Shown here one piece after another: positions 10,813-21,225 of a DNA stretch of 64,000 nt; the stretch's first letter is position 1; the number at the start of each line of letters is the position of its first letter. Under the pieces are notes generated by a model that saw nothing but the letters and a program-made list of their open reading frames with translations, ran no database searches and was not told the DNA's origin. The position numbers were made by a program, and so were the translations under genes. The stretch is from Streptomyces triculaminicus (lineage in GTDB: Bacteria > Actinomycetota > Actinomycetes > Streptomycetales > Streptomycetaceae), in the NCBI RefSeq assembly GCF_017349075.1, contig NZ_JAFMOF010000001.1, positions 620,001 to 684,000 of the forward strand, in the 5' to 3' direction.

Positions 10813-11855
10813 TCGCTCGCTACCTCTCGCAGTCGCAGCGCCGCGGCCTCGGGCGGCACATCGTTGATGAACACGTTCATGCCGGATTCCGAACCCGCGA
10901 GGAACTTCAGCTTTCCGGGAGCGCGGCGAATGGTGAAAAGCTCGAGGTGAAGGGCGAATTCACTCCTGTGGGGGTGGTGGAACGGCGCCTGGTGCCAGGC
11001 GCCGATGTACGGCGTGGGGGGCTCTCCGGGGCCGAAGATCCGGTCGAAGCGGCGCAGCAGCTCCAGCTGGATCCGGGGGAGCTCGGCGCGCGCCGCGTCG
11101 TCGAGGGCGGGCAGGTCGGGCACCCGGCGGCGTGGGTGGAGGTGGACCTCGTAGGGCCAGCGGGCGGCGTAGGGCACGAAGGCCGTCCAGTGCTCGCCGG
11201 CGAGGACGACGCGGCGGCCGTCGGCGAGCTCGCCGGCCACGGTGTCGTCGAAGAGGTTCCGCCCGCCGGTGCGGGCGTGGTGGGCGGCGACCGAGGCGAG
11301 GACGCGCTCGGTGCGCGGGGTGACGAAGGGGTAGGCGTAGATCTGGCCGTGCGGGTGGCCGAGGGTCACGCCCGTCTCCGGGCCGCGGTTCTCGAAGCAG
11401 AAGACCTGTTCGACGCCGTGCAGCTCGCCCAGTTCGGCGGTCCGGTCGGTCAGGGCGGCGAGGACGAGCGCGGCCCGGTCCTCGTCGAGGTCCGCGAAGC
11501 GGGTGTGGTGGTCGTCGGTGAAGCAGACGACCTCGCAGCGGCCGGCGTCGCCGGCCAGGGAGGGGAAACGATTCTCGAAGACGGCGACCTCGTAGTCGGC
11601 GGCGGGGATCTCGGTGGGCCGCCCGGGCCGGGAAGGGCACAGCGGGCACAGGTCGGGCGGCGGGTGGTACGTCCGCGCCTGGCGGTGGGAGGCGATGACG
11701 ACGTCGTCGCCGAGCAGCGGGTCGCGGCGGACCTCGGTCGTCGAGCGCGACGGCCGCGCCGGCCGCAGGTCGGCGGCGTCGCGCACGGCGTCGTCGCGGG
11801 AGTCGTAGTAGATCAGCTCACGGCCGTCCGCGAGCCGGGTCGCCGTCTTCTTCAC
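10809..11855 (-). CDS. galT: Galactose-1-phosphate uridylyltransferase
   Basis: GalT transfers UMP between UDP-glucose and galactose 1-phosphate through a uridylyl-His intermediate. The 348-residue protein shows the zinc-type CPLCPS motif in its first third, the ENRFPSL segment, the active-site [10 protein letters not shown], and the HHPH motif near the end. GTG 11855 has a GAGGAGG site 4-10 nt upstream. It is the first gene of galT-galE-galK. The short, A-rich leader at 11870-11920 probably holds the operon promoter, but I could not fix hexamers with confidence. Confidence 0.95.
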   Translation of the reverse strand: MKKTATRLADGRELIYYDSRDDAVRDAADLRPARPSRSTTEVRRDPLLGDDVVIASHRQARTYHPPPDLCPLCPSRPGRPTEIPAADYEVAVFENRFPSLAGDAGRCEVVCFTDDHHTRFADLDEDRAALVLAALTDRTAELGELHGVEQVFCFENRGPETGVTLGHPHGQIYAYPFVTPRTERVLASVAAHHARTGGRNLFDDTVAGELADGRRVVLAGEHWTAFVPYAARWPYEVHLHPRRRVPDLPALDDAARAELPRIQLELLRRFDRIFGPGEPPTPYIGAWHQAPFHHPHRSEFALHLELFTIRRAPGKLKFLAGSESGMNVFINDVPPEAAALRLREVASE

Positions 11856-11935
11856 GCCGCCTCCTCACACACCACCACTCAGAAGCGAACACAAAGAATC
11901 ACGACCGGACAACCCGGTCAACGGTGCATGAGGGG

Positions 11936-12658
11936 CTACGGCGCCCCGGGGACGCCGCGCGGCGGCGCCTGCGGCGGGATCCGGCCCCCGCCGCCGCTTG
12001 TGGCCCGGTCCAGCAGGCCCGTACGGGCGGCCAGGGCCGCCGCCTCCAGGCGGGAGCCCACCCCGAGCTTCATCAGGACGCGCTGGACGTGCGTACGGGC
12101 CGTGCTGGGCGCTATCCCCATGCCCGCGGCGATCAGGCGGGTGTCCTCGCCCTCGGCGACCCGCACCAGCACCTCGACCTCACGCGGGGTCAGCAGCTGC
12201 AGCAGCCGGGCGCCCTCGTCGTCGGGCTGGGCGGCGGGGTTGAGCAGCTCGGCGAAGGAGCCCTGCAGCAGCTGGGGATCGACCGCGGCCTCGCCCGCCC
12301 GGGCCTTCATCATGGCGCGCTCGACGCCCTCGATGCGTTCGTTGTGCCGTACGTAGCCGGAGGCGCCGGCGGCGAAGGCGGCCGCGATGCCCAGCGGGCT
12401 CGGCACCGGCCCCAGCACGACGACCGCGACCTGCGGCCGCTCGCGCTTGATGCGTACGACCGGGTCGAAGGCGCCCGGCTCGGCCGGGGCCGCGGTGCCC
12501 AGCAGGCAGACCTCGGGGGCCCGGCTGATGACCAGGTCGGCCGCTCCGGCGCTGGGCGCGGCCGCGGCCAGCACGCGGTGGCCGCGCAACTTCAGTGCCG
12601 AGGCGAGGGCCTCGGCCAGCAGACGATGGTCGTCGACCACCATGAGCCGCACGCCCAT
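11936..12658 (-). CDS. LuxR-type regulator with a degenerate receiver domain
   Basis: The 240-residue protein is built like a NarL-type response regulator (receiver, then LuxR helix-turn-helix LTPREVEVLVRVAEG ... RTHVQRVLMKLGVGSR). The acidic pair D9/D10 is kept, but the phosphoacceptor Asp expected near residue 54 is Gly (CLLGTAAP). The conserved Thr/Ser near 83 is Gly, and the switch Lys after GY is replaced by Arg-His (GYVRHN). Phosphorylation control is therefore unlikely, and it probably acts as a ligand-responsive or constitutive DNA binder. A Gly/Pro-rich tail follows the helix-turn-helix. It lies downstream of the beta-propeller gene on the same strand, with no kinase nearby. Confidence 0.88.
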   Translation of the reverse strand: MGVRLMVVDDHRLLAEALASALKLRGHRVLAAAAPSAGAADLVISRAPEVCLLGTAAPAEPGAFDPVVRIKRERPQVAVVVLGPVPSPLGIAAAFAAGASGYVRHNERIEGVERAMMKARAGEAAVDPQLLQGSFAELLNPAAQPDDEGARLLQLLTPREVEVLVRVAEGEDTRLIAAGMGIAPSTARTHVQRVLMKLGVGSRLEAAALAARTGLLDRATSGGGGRIPPQAPPRGVPGAP

Positions 12659-12896
12659 GCGTTTCCCCCTGTCGCCCGCTGCCGCCCTCTGCCCGCCCGC
12701 CCACGGCCTTCCGGCACCCTCTTGCCCCCGGAAGCTACACGCTTGTTCGACGTTCCGCGCCCCTTACCGGTGAGAAGTCCCCCGGAATGCCGAAATCCCT
12801 GCCAATCACGTGTACTTCGCGACTGAAACGGATCGTTCAGGCATGTACGCGCGATGGACAGGGATACGGCTCGAGGCGTTCCTCAAACGATCAGTA

Positions 12897-14761
12897 TCAG
12901 CTCCCGCCGAAGACCATCGTCAGGTAGTCCTTGCCCAGGCTGTACGAGCTGGGCTTGTTGGCGTAGCTGCCGCCCAGGTAGAGCCGGCCCTGGGCCCACA
13001 GACCCTGGTGGATGGAGGGCGAGAGCCGCCCCTCGGTCTCGGCCGAGGAGTCCGGATTGCGCAGCAGCACATCGGTCTTGAACGTCTTGGGATCGATCCG
13101 GACCACGCTGCCGCCCTTGCGGTACGTCGGCTCCTGGTAACCGATCGGGTAGCCGTCCTTGTCCAGGCCGAGCGGCACCAGCGTGGAGCCGGGGACGCCG
13201 TCCGTCTTGCCCTTGGACTGGCCGGTGGCCAGGTCGAAGCCGACGATCTCGTTGATCCGGCCGGGCTGCTGGGAGTCGCCGCTCTGGTGGTCCTCGGTGG
13301 GCAGGTAGAGCGTGTCCTTGGTGACGGCCAGCTTCTGGCAGCCCTCGACGTCCGTCGCGGGGCACTTCGGCGTGAACTTGCCGTTCTGCGTGGAGATCTT
13401 GCTGCGCAGCTTGCCTTCCTTGGCGCTGTCGTCGATCACCAGGAAGTCGGAGGCCGCGCTGCCGGTGGAGTCGCCCGCGTCGACCGCGATGACCAGCGGG
13501 TCGGTGGACGCCACGTGCACGTACGACAGGCCGGCCGGGACCTTGTACTCCGACTGGATCGCGCCCGACTGCGGGTTGACGGTCTGCACCAGCATCTGGG
13601 GCTTGCCGTAGTCGCCGCAGCGGCGGACCGCGACGAGCTTGGAGCCGCCGCCGTAGCCGTCGTCACGGCAGCTCTCGCCGCCCTTGGGCTTCCACAGCTC
13701 CTTGCCGTCGGCCAGCGTCCAGGCGGCGCCGCCGCGGATGCCGCCCGCGGCGACCGTGCCGCCGCCGATGGTGACCTCGTCGAAGATGACGTCGCGGTCG
13801 CCGTCCTTGACGGTCTGCTGCCAGACCTTCTTGCCGGTGTTGATGTCGAGCACGACGACCTGGGTGCAGGGACCGCCGTACTTGTGCTCGGCGTTCGGCT
13901 TGCCGTCCTTGACCACCAGCGCGATCTTGCCGTCGGGCGAGGTCTGCTTGGAGCCCCAGCACAGCTCGCCGTCGAGCGGGTACTCCCACTTCTGGCCGCC
14001 GGACAGGCCATAGCCGTTGATCTTGTAGACGTCGGCCTTGGCGAAGGCCTTGTCGCTGACCCACATGCCCTTGACCGTGATCAGGTCGTCGACCTTGGGC
14101 GACTCGACGCTGAACAGCAGCTTGCCGTCGACGGTCTTGGGCGCGGGCTTGCCGCCGTCGGCGCCCTGCTTGCCGCTGTCCTGGCTGTTGGAGCCGCCGC
14201 CCTTGGCCTCGTCGTCCTTGTCACCGCCCTTGGTGAGGAAGAAGAAGCCGGCGCCGGCGACCAGCACCAGCGCGACCACGGCGGCGATGATGATCATCAT
14301 GCGCTGCCGGGCCTTGCCGTCCGGCGCGCCGCCCGGGGCGCCGGACGGGAACTGCGCGGTGGGCGGGTACATCCCGAACTGCTGCTGCGCGGGCGGCGGG
14401 GCCGCACCGAAGGCCTGGGTGGGCATGTCGGGGCGGCCCGGGACGCCGGGTCCGGGCTGTGCGGGATAGCCGTAACCGCCCGGAGGGGGCGGCGGGGCCT
14501 GGGGTGCGCCCGGCGGGGCCGGCGGAGCGCCCGGCGGGGGCGGGGGCAGGGGCGGGCCCTGCGAGGCCGCGCCCGGCGGCGGGGTCTGGGGGTAGCCGTA
14601 GCCCGGCTGCGCCGGCGGCTGCGCGGGCGCGCCGGGCGGGGCGGGGGAACCTGCGGCGGAGCGCCGAAGCCGGGAGGCGGTGCCTGCGGCGCGCCGAAGC
14701 CTCCGCCCGGCGGGACCGGAGGGCCCTGCGGTGGCTGTGGGGGCTGGGGCGGCTGTGACAT
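12897..14761 (-). CDS. Membrane-anchored PQQ-like beta-propeller protein, with a frameshift in the Pro-rich tail
   Basis: The gene starts at ATG 14761 (GAGGAAG site upstream) with an MSQPPQPPQPP tail. This Pro/Gly/Ala/Tyr-rich cytoplasmic segment is followed by a single membrane helix (MMIIIAAVVALVLVAGAG), an S/G/K-rich linker and an extracellular beta-propeller of about 430 residues with PQQ-like blade motifs such as DINTGKKVWQQ. The frame breaks within the G/C run 14638-14647: one extra base there joins the tail to the rest, with tandem PPGAP-type motifs on both sides. The protein has no recognisable catalytic site and is probably a surface scaffold or sensor. A kinase partner is not seen here. 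Confidence 0.82.
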
Positions 14762-14944
14762 CAGCTTCCTCTTTACGCGCGGGTCCAGGACATGAATCCC
14801 GCCAGTGTGCGGCAGGCGAGCGGATGTTCTTTGTACCACCCGTCGCTGACAGCCCAGGAGCCGATCTCAGACCTATCCACCACCTGAGACCGGCCCGTGA
14901 CGAGACTGTTGCGCTGGACCGCTCCGTGCGCGCGCGAGCACCGC

Positions 14945-16750
14945 TCAGACGTCGTCGGCGAGTTCGAGCCAGCGCAGCTCGAGCTCGTCCCGCTCGCCCG
15001 CCAGTTCGCGCAGCTCGGCGTCCAGCTTGGCGACCGCCTCGAAGTCCGTGGCCTGTTCGGCGATCCGGGCGTGCAGCTTCGCCTCCTGCTCGCTGATCCG
15101 GTCCAGCCGCCGCTCGATCTTCTGCAGCTCCTTCTTGGCCGCGCGGGCGTCGGCGGCCGGCTTGGCCTTGGCGGCCGCCGGAGCGACGGCCGGAACGGCC
15201 GCCGCCGCGGCCTCCAGCACACGCTGACGCCGTTCCAGGTACTCGTCCAGGCCGCGCGGCAGCATCCGCAGCGCGCGGTCGCCGAGCAGCGCGAACACCC
15301 GGTCCGTGGTGCGCTCGACGAAGTACCGGTCGTGGCTGATGACGACCATCGAGCCGGGCCAGCCGTCGAGGAGGTCCTCCAGCTGCGTCAGCGTCTCGAT
15401 GTCCAGGTCGTTCGTCGGCTCGTCCAGGAACAGGACGTTGGGCTCGTCCATCAGCAGCCGCAGGATCTGCAGCCGCCGCCGCTCACCACCGGACAGGTCG
15501 CCGACCGGCGTCCACTGCTTCTCCTTGGTGAAGCCGAACTTCTCGCACAGCTGCCCCGCCGTCATCTCCCGGCCCTTGCCGAGGTCCACGCGGTCGCGCA
15601 CCTGCTGCACGGCCTCCAGGACCCGCTTGGTGGGGTCGAGTTCGACGACCTCCTGCGAGAGGTAGGCCAGCTTCACGGTCTTGCCGACGACGACCTTGCC
15701 GCCCGCGGGCTGCTTCTCGCCCTCGGTGGCGGCCGCCTCGGCGAGGGTGCGCAGCAGCGAGGTCTTGCCCGCGCCGTTCACGCCGACCAGGCCGATCCGG
15801 TCGCCGGGGCCCAGCTGCCAGGTCAGGTGCTCGATGAGCGCCTTGGGGCCGGCCTGGACGGTGACGTTCTCCAGGTCGAAGACCGTCCGGCCCAGGCGCG
15901 AGCTCGCGAACTTCATCAGCTCGGCGCTGTCGCGCGGCGGCGGCACGTCGGCGATGAGCTCGTTGGCGGCCTCGATGCGGAAGCGCGGCTTGCTGGTACG
16001 GGCCGGGGCGCCGCGGCGCAGCCAGGCGAGCTCCTTGCGCATCAGGTTCTGCCGCTTGGCCTCCTCGGTGGCGGCGATCCGCTCCCGCTCGGCCCGGGCG
16101 AAGACGTAGTCGCTGTAGCCGCCCTCGTACTCGTGGACCGTGCCGCGCTGCACGTCCCACATGCGGGTGCAGACCTGGTCGAGGAACCAGCGGTCGTGGG
16201 TGACGCACACCAGCGCCGAGCGGCGCTGCTGGAGGTGGCGGGCGAGCCAGGAGATGCCCTCGACGTCCAGGTGGTTGGTGGGCTCGTCGAGGACGATGAG
16301 GTCCTGGTCGGCGATCAGGAGCTTGGCCAGCGCGATGCGGCGGCGCTCACCGCCGGAGAGCGGGGCGATGACGGTGTCCAGGCCCTGCGGGAAGGACGGC
16401 AGGTCCAGCCCGCCGAACAGCCCGGTCAGCACGTCGCGGATCTTGGCGTTGCCCGCCCACTCGTGGTCGGCCATGTCCCCGAGGACCTCGTGCCGCACGG
16501 TGGCGGCGGGGTCGAGGGAATCGTGCTGGGTGAGCACGCCGAGGCGCACGTGGCCGGCGTGGGTGACGCGCCCCTTGTCGGCGTCCTCGAGCTTGGCGAG
16601 GATGCGGATCAGGGTGGTCTTGCCGTCGCCGTTGCGGCCGACCACACCGATCCGGTCGCCCTCGTTGACGCCGAGGGAGATGCCGTCGAGAAGGGCACGG
16701 GTTCCGTACACCTTGTCGACGGCTTCCAGGTTGACCAGGTTGGCTGCCAT
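14945..16750 (-). CDS. ABC-F family ATPase (Uup-like)
   Basis: The 601-residue soluble protein has two ABC ATPase domains and no membrane segments. Walker A motifs are GRNGDGKTT and GVNGAGKTS; both domains have LSGGERRR signatures and LDEPTNHLD or LDEPTNDLD Walker B regions. An Ala/Lys-rich linker and a C-terminal coiled coil (about residues 515-600) resemble Uup. ABC-F proteins bind the ribosomal E site and ease translation stalls or antibiotic blockage. ATG 16750 has an AAGGAG site 10 nt upstream; an earlier in-frame start at 16795 lacks one. It sits downstream of ispE in the same orientation. Confidence 0.92.
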   Translation of the reverse strand: MAANLVNLEAVDKVYGTRALLDGISLGVNEGDRIGVVGRNGDGKTTLIRILAKLEDADKGRVTHAGHVRLGVLTQHDSLDPAATVRHEVLGDMADHEWAGNAKIRDVLTGLFGGLDLPSFPQGLDTVIAPLSGGERRRIALAKLLIADQDLIVLDEPTNHLDVEGISWLARHLQQRRSALVCVTHDRWFLDQVCTRMWDVQRGTVHEYEGGYSDYVFARAERERIAATEEAKRQNLMRKELAWLRRGAPARTSKPRFRIEAANELIADVPPPRDSAELMKFASSRLGRTVFDLENVTVQAGPKALIEHLTWQLGPGDRIGLVGVNGAGKTSLLRTLAEAAATEGEKQPAGGKVVVGKTVKLAYLSQEVVELDPTKRVLEAVQQVRDRVDLGKGREMTAGQLCEKFGFTKEKQWTPVGDLSGGERRRLQILRLLMDEPNVLFLDEPTNDLDIETLTQLEDLLDGWPGSMVVISHDRYFVERTTDRVFALLGDRALRMLPRGLDEYLERRQRVLEAAAAAVPAVAPAAAKAKPAADARAAKKELQKIERRLDRISEQEAKLHARIAEQATDFEAVAKLDAELRELAGERDELELRWLELADDV

Positions 16751-16850
16751 GGCGCTGCCGCTCCTTGATTCGTGGGACTCCCACCAGGATCCCACGCGCC
16801 GGTGGGGCGCCTTCCCGGGGCTTCGCCCCGGACCCCCGTCGCGACCGGCT

Positions 16851-17753
16851 TTACGCCAGGACGGTCGCGCCCTTCACCGGGCCCGAGGCGATACGGACCG
16901 CGCGGCAGGTGCCCGAGGCGTGCAGGGCCTGTGCCACCTGGTCGGCGCTCGCGGGGTCGGCGGTCAGGAACGCCGTCGTCGGACCCGAGCCGGAGACCAT
17001 GGCTGCCAGGGCGCCGGCCTCCTCGCCGGCGGCCAGGGTCGCGGCGAGGGACGGGCGCAGGGAGACGGCGGCGGGCTGCAGGTCGTTGCTGACGGCGTCG
17101 GCCAGGGCCTTCGCGTCACCCGTGCGCAGGGCGTCCAGCAGGGCGGCCGACGCCAGCGGTTCGGGCACCTCGGCGGCGCCGCGCAGGCGGTCGCACTCCG
17201 CGTAGACGGCGGGCGTGGACAGTCCGCCGTCGGCGACGGCGAAGACCCAGTGGAAGGTGCCGCCGGTCTCGAGCGGCGTCAGCAGCTCGCCTCGGCCGCG
17301 GCCGAGGGCGGCGCCGCCGACGAGGCTGAAGGGCACGTCGCTGCCCAGCTCCGCGCAGATCTCGAGCAGTTCCTCGCGGGAGGCGCCGGTGCCCCACAGG
17401 GCGTCGCAGGCGAGCAGCGCGCCCGCGCCGTCGGCGCTGCCGCCGGCCATGCCGCCGGCCACCGGGATGTCCTTGGCGATGTGGATGTGGACGTTCGCCT
17501 CGCGGCCGTACCGGGCGGCGAGGGCGAGGGCGGCGCGGGCGGCGAGGTTGCTCGCGTCCAGCGGCACCTGGCCGGCGTCCGGCCCCTCGCACGTGACGCG
17601 CAGCTCGTCCGCCGGGCGCACGGTGACCTCGTCGTGGAGTCCGACGGCCAGGAAGACGTTGGCCAGGTCGTGGAAGCCGTCGGGCCGCACCGGGCCGACG
17701 GCGAGCTGGACGTTGACCTTGGCCGGTACGCGGACCGTGACGGAGGCGGTCAC
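16851..17753 (-). CDS. ispE: 4-diphosphocytidyl-2-C-methyl-D-erythritol kinase
   Basis: IspE phosphorylates CDP-methylerythritol in the MEP route to isoprenoid precursors. The 300-residue GHMP kinase shows the substrate motif [19 protein letters not shown] at the N-terminus, the ATP loop [15 protein letters not shown], and the third motif [13 protein letters not shown] 17753 overlaps the rsmA stop by 4 nt (GTGA), so rpfB, rsmA and ispE form one coupled operon. The same gene order is known from mycobacteria. Confidence 0.95.
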   Translation of the reverse strand: MTASVTVRVPAKVNVQLAVGPVRPDGFHDLANVFLAVGLHDEVTVRPADELRVTCEGPDAGQVPLDASNLAARAALALAARYGREANVHIHIAKDIPVAGGMAGGSADGAGALLACDALWGTGASREELLEICAELGSDVPFSLVGGAALGRGRGELLTPLETGGTFHWVFAVADGGLSTPAVYAECDRLRGAAEVPEPLASAALLDALRTGDAKALADAVSNDLQPAAVSLRPSLAATLAAGEEAGALAAMVSGSGPTTAFLTADPASADQVAQALHASGTCRAVRIASGPVKGATVLA

Positions 17754-18628
17754 GTGGTGGCGCCCTTCTGCTCGGCGATGGCGACGAACTCGTGCACGGT
17801 CAGCGACTCGCCGCGGGCCTGCGGCGAGACGCCGGCGGCCACGAGGGCGGCCTCGGCGGCCGCGGCGGAGCCGGCCCAGCCGGCGAGCGCCGCGCGCAGC
17901 GTCTTGCGGCGCTGGGCGAAGGCGGCGTCGACGACGGCGAAGACCTCGGCCTTGGTGGCCGACGTCTCGATCGGCTTGTCGCGCCGGACCAGGGAGACCA
18001 GGCCGGAGTCGACGTTCGGGGCGGGCCAGAAGACGTTGCGGCCGATCGCGCCGGCGCGCTTGACCTGGGCGTACCAGTTGGCCTTGACCGAGGGGACGCC
18101 GTAGACCTTGTTGCCGGGTGTGGCGGCGAGCCGGTCGGCGACCTCGGCCTGCACCATGACGAGCGTGCGCTCGATGCTGGGGAAGCGGTCGAGCATGTGC
18201 AGCAGCACGGGCACGGCGACGTTGTAGGGCAGGTTGGCCACGAGCGCGGTGGGCGGGCCGGGCAGCTCCTGGACGTGCATGGCGTCGCTGTGGACGAGCG
18301 AGAAGCGGTCGGCGCGGGCGGGCATGCGGGCGGCGATGGTGGCGGGCAGGGCCGCGGCGAGCACGTCGTCGATCTCGACGGCGACGACCCGGTCGGCGGC
18401 CTCCAGCAGGGCGAGGGTCAGCGACCCGAGCCCGGGGCCGACCTCCACCACGACGTCGTCGGGCCGTACCTCGGCGGTACGGACGATGCGCCGGACGGTG
18501 TTGGCGTCGATCACGAAGTTCTGGCCGCGCTGCTTGGTGGGGCGGACCCCGAGGGCGGCGGCCAGTTCGCGGATGTCGGCCGGGCCGAGGAGGGCGCCGG
18601 AATCGTCTGTGCTGGGGCTGGAGCTCAC
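17750..18628 (-). CDS. rsmA: 16S rRNA (adenine1518-N6/adenine1519-N6)-dimethyltransferase
   Basis: RsmA (KsgA) dimethylates A1518 and A1519 in helix 45 of 16S rRNA, a late quality check of the 30S subunit. The 292-residue protein has GQNFVID, the SAM-binding [11 protein letters not shown], the acidic VAVEIDD and the catalytic NLPYNV. The GTG at 18628 overlaps the rpfB stop (GTGA), and its own stop overlaps the ispE start. Kasugamycin sensitivity depends on this enzyme in other bacteria. Confidence 0.96.
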   Translation of the reverse strand: MSSSPSTDDSGALLGPADIRELAAALGVRPTKQRGQNFVIDANTVRRIVRTAEVRPDDVVVEVGPGLGSLTLALLEAADRVVAVEIDDVLAAALPATIAARMPARADRFSLVHSDAMHVQELPGPPTALVANLPYNVAVPVLLHMLDRFPSIERTLVMVQAEVADRLAATPGNKVYGVPSVKANWYAQVKRAGAIGRNVFWPAPNVDSGLVSLVRRDKPIETSATKAEVFAVVDAAFAQRRKTLRAALAGWAGSAAAAEAALVAAGVSPQARGESLTVHEFVAIAEQKGATT

Positions 18629-20178
18629 CCGTGAAGTTTACGGCCGCACACGGGCCACGGGCTCGCCCCCCGGCTGACGTACAGCTTCTTGGCGCGCGAG
18701 GTCTGCTCGGCGGCCGACGCGTCCTGCGGGCGGCCGCTGCCGCCGAGGGAGTGCCAGGTGTGGACGTCGAACTGGTACAGCCCGCCGTAGGTGCCCGAGG
18801 GATCGACCGCGCCGGGGCGGCCGCCGGCCTCGCACTGGGCGAGCCCGGACCAGTTCAGGCCGTCGGCGCCCTGGACGGAGACGGGGCGGGCCTTGGTGCC
18901 GACCTTGACGATCTGGGTGCGGGGCTGCCTGACGATCTCCGAGGAGATCTTGCGGGGCTTCTGCCGGACGCCGTTGACGGTCCGCAGGGCGTAGGTGACG
19001 CGCTCGACGCCCATCTCGCCGTGCTGGGCGACGACCTCGGTGCCCTTGTAGAGCGCGGGGTCCTCGCGGCGCTCGGTGCTGTAGGCGATGGGCTCCTCGC
19101 GGGCCTCCTCGCCGCCGGTGATGCGCATGACGGAGATCGTCTGGCCCTCGCGCGGGAAGCTGCCGGGGTCGACGGAGGTGGTGTCCTGGCCGTGCAGGGT
19201 GATGCCGGCCGCCTCGATGGCCTCGCGGACGGTGGCGGCGTTGGTGCGCACGGTGCGCTCGCGCCCGTCGGCCACGAAGGTGACGGTGCGCTCGGTGCGG
19301 ACGTGCAGGTCCAGGCCGTGACGCCCGATGGGGGCGGAGCGGGAGGCGGAGAGGTAGGCGCCCTCGGCACGCACGCCGAGCTGGCGCAGGGCGCCGTCGA
19401 CGGTGCGGGCGGTGGTCCACACCTCGCGGCGTTCGCCGTCGAGGGTGAGGGCGACGGGGCGGCCGTAGCGGACGATGACGCGGTCGCCGGAGGCCAGGTC
19501 GTGATGCCTGCCGGGGGCGACGATGTCGTGCTCGCCCACGGTCATGCCCTCGTCGGCCAGCAGTTCCCCGACGTCGCCGGCGAAGGTGTGCAGGGTGCGG
19601 GGCTTGCCGTCGACGCTGAGCTGGACGGCCTTGTCGCTGGCGACGAAGGCGGAGGTGCCGCCGGCGAGGAAGGCCACCACCAGGGCCTGGGGCAGCAGCC
19701 TGCGCAGCGGCTCGGGGGTGCGCTCGCGCGGCTTCTCCCGGGTGCGTTCGCGGGTGCCGGTGCGCTTGCGGCGGTCGCCCGCGGCCGCCCGGCGGGCGGC
19801 GGCCCGGCCGCCGGTGACGGGCGGCTCGACCTCGGGGTCGAGGTCGGGCAGCGCGATGTCGACGGGGGCGTAGAGGGTGCGGGCCGGGGGTTCGTGCGGG
19901 AGGACGGGCGGCGGGCCGTAGGAGGGCCCGTAGGGGTTCTCGGTGCCCGCCCGGCCGGGCGCGACGGCCTGCCGGGGCAGCCGGTGCTGCCCGAAGGGCT
20001 CGTACGCCTCGTACGGCGGCTCGTACGCCTCGTGCGGCTCGTACACCGCCCCGTGCGGCTCGAAGGCCCCCTGCGGCTCGGGCGTCCCGTACGGGTCGTG
20101 CGGCGCGTACGGGTCGTACGGCTGCGTCTCCGTCGCGGCGCGGGACGAGGCGTGGGGACTGCCCTGTGCATGACTCAC
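18625..20178 (-). CDS. rpfB: Resuscitation-promoting factor, RpfB type
   Basis: Rpf proteins are secreted muralytic enzymes that help spores and dormant cells regrow. The 517-residue protein has a long Pro/Tyr/Glu-rich cytoplasmic head with [20 protein letters not shown] repeats and a basic stretch. A membrane helix near [14 protein letters not shown] is followed by three DUF348 repeats (each with a [16 protein letters not shown] core), a G5 domain around residues 355-430, and the C-terminal lysozyme-like domain ([20 protein letters not shown], with catalytic Glu in QCEAGG). The GTG start has a GGAG site, and the stop is coupled to rsmA. The tatD gene directly upstream on the same strand matches the mycobacterial tatD-rpfB-ksgA-ispE order. 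No ydaO-like riboswitch is seen in the 93-nt gap. Confidence 0.93.
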   Translation of the reverse strand: MSHAQGSPHASSRAATETQPYDPYAPHDPYGTPEPQGAFEPHGAVYEPHEAYEPPYEAYEPFGQHRLPRQAVAPGRAGTENPYGPSYGPPPVLPHEPPARTLYAPVDIALPDLDPEVEPPVTGGRAAARRAAAGDRRKRTGTRERTREKPRERTPEPLRRLLPQALVVAFLAGGTSAFVASDKAVQLSVDGKPRTLHTFAGDVGELLADEGMTVGEHDIVAPGRHHDLASGDRVIVRYGRPVALTLDGERREVWTTARTVDGALRQLGVRAEGAYLSASRSAPIGRHGLDLHVRTERTVTFVADGRERTVRTNAATVREAIEAAGITLHGQDTTSVDPGSFPREGQTISVMRITGGEEAREEPIAYSTERREDPALYKGTEVVAQHGEMGVERVTYALRTVNGVRQKPRKISSEIVRQPRTQIVKVGTKARPVSVQGADGLNWSGLAQCEAGGRPGAVDPSGTYGGLYQFDVHTWHSLGGSGRPQDASAAEQTSRAKKLYVSRGASPWPVCGRKLHG

Positions 20179-20271
20179 GACACTCCATGGGTCCGGCTAG
20201 GCCCGGGACTGTAGCGGAGCCGCCCTCACCCTCCAAAGTCGCATAGTCACACGGTGTCGCGAATTCAGGGG

Positions 20272-21192
20272 TCAGTATCCGAAGGCGCGTGCGGTATTCG
20301 CGGCGACTGCCGTGGCCAGGGCGTCCTCGTGGACGCGCTTCGTTTCGGCCATCGCCCGCAAAGTGACCGGAACGAGGTAGGGCGCGTTGGGCCGTCCGCG
20401 ATACGGCATCGGGGTGAGGAAAGGTGCGTCGGTCTCCACGAGCACCCGCTCGAGGGGGGCCACGGCGAGGGCGTCGCGCAGGTGCCCGGCGTTCTTGAAG
20501 GTGACGTTCCCGGCGAAGGACAGGTAGTAGCCGCGCTCGGCGCAGATCTTGGCCATCTCGGCGTCGCCGGAGTAGCAGTGGAAGACGACGGTCTCGGGAG
20601 CGCCCTCCTCGGCCAGCACCCGCAGCACGTCGTCGTGGGCGTCGCGGTCGTGAATGACCAGGGCCTTGCCGTGCCGCTTGGCGATGTCGATGTGCCGGCG
20701 GAAGGAGTACTCCTGGGCGGCCATGCCTTCGGGGCCGGTGCGGAAGTAGTCGAGGCCGGTCTCGCCGACGCCGCGGACCTGCGGGAGGGCGGCGAGCCGG
20801 TCGATCTCCTCGAGCGCGGCGTCCAGCGCCGCGTCGCCGCCCGGGGTGCGGACGCCCTGGCGCGACCAGCCGTCGGGGTCGCCGAGGACGATGCGGGGGG
20901 CTTCGTTCGGGTGGAGGGCCACGGTCGCCCAGACGGCGTCGTGGGCGGCGGCCGTCTCGGCCGCCCAGCGCGATCCGGCGAGGTCGCAGCCGACCTGGAT
21001 CACCGTGGTCACGCCCACGGAGGCCGCCTTCGCCAGCGCGTCCTCCACGGTCCCGGCCTGCATGTCGAGGTGGGTGTGGGAGTCGGCCACGGGCACGTTC
21101 AACGGCTCCGGGAGCGGCGGGGGGACGTCCTTGTCGTCGTTCTTCTTCCGCTCGCCGCTGACCGGGCCGTTGTTCGATGCTGTTGCCGCCAT
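20272..21192 (-). CDS. tatD: TatD-family metal-dependent DNase
   Basis: The 306-residue amidohydrolase-fold protein has the metal-binding DSHTHLD motif at residues 37-43, GETGLDYFRTGP, a VIHDRDAHDD segment, VFHCYSG and the late acidic ligand VLVETDAPFL. TatD proteins are 3'-5' exonucleases and apurinic-site nucleases acting in DNA repair and DNA fragment clearance. A non-conserved N-terminal extension of about 35 residues is rich in Lys/Asp/Pro. It precedes rpfB on the same strand with a 93-nt gap. Confidence 0.93.
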   Translation of the reverse strand: MAATASNNGPVSGERKKNDDKDVPPPLPEPLNVPVADSHTHLDMQAGTVEDALAKAASVGVTTVIQVGCDLAGSRWAAETAAAHDAVWATVALHPNEAPRIVLGDPDGWSRQGVRTPGGDAALDAALEEIDRLAALPQVRGVGETGLDYFRTGPEGMAAQEYSFRRHIDIAKRHGKALVIHDRDAHDDVLRVLAEEGAPETVVFHCYSGDAEMAKICAERGYYLSFAGNVTFKNAGHLRDALAVAPLERVLVETDAPFLTPMPYRGRPNAPYLVPVTLRAMAETKRVHEDALATAVAANTARAFGY

Positions 21193-21225
21193 GAGCGCGA
21201 TTCTAGGTACCGCGCGCGGCCGGGA

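Noticed and set aside
12810..14795. A 661-residue open frame on the plus strand
   Set aside because: It mirrors the beta-propeller gene on the other strand, has no ribosome-binding site and shows the Ala/Arg/Gly-rich composition of a shadow frame in high-G+C DNA.
20179..20271. ydaO-type riboswitch upstream of rpfB
   Set aside because: The gap is only 93 nt and lacks the conserved elements; such switches are known upstream of other rpf genes instead.
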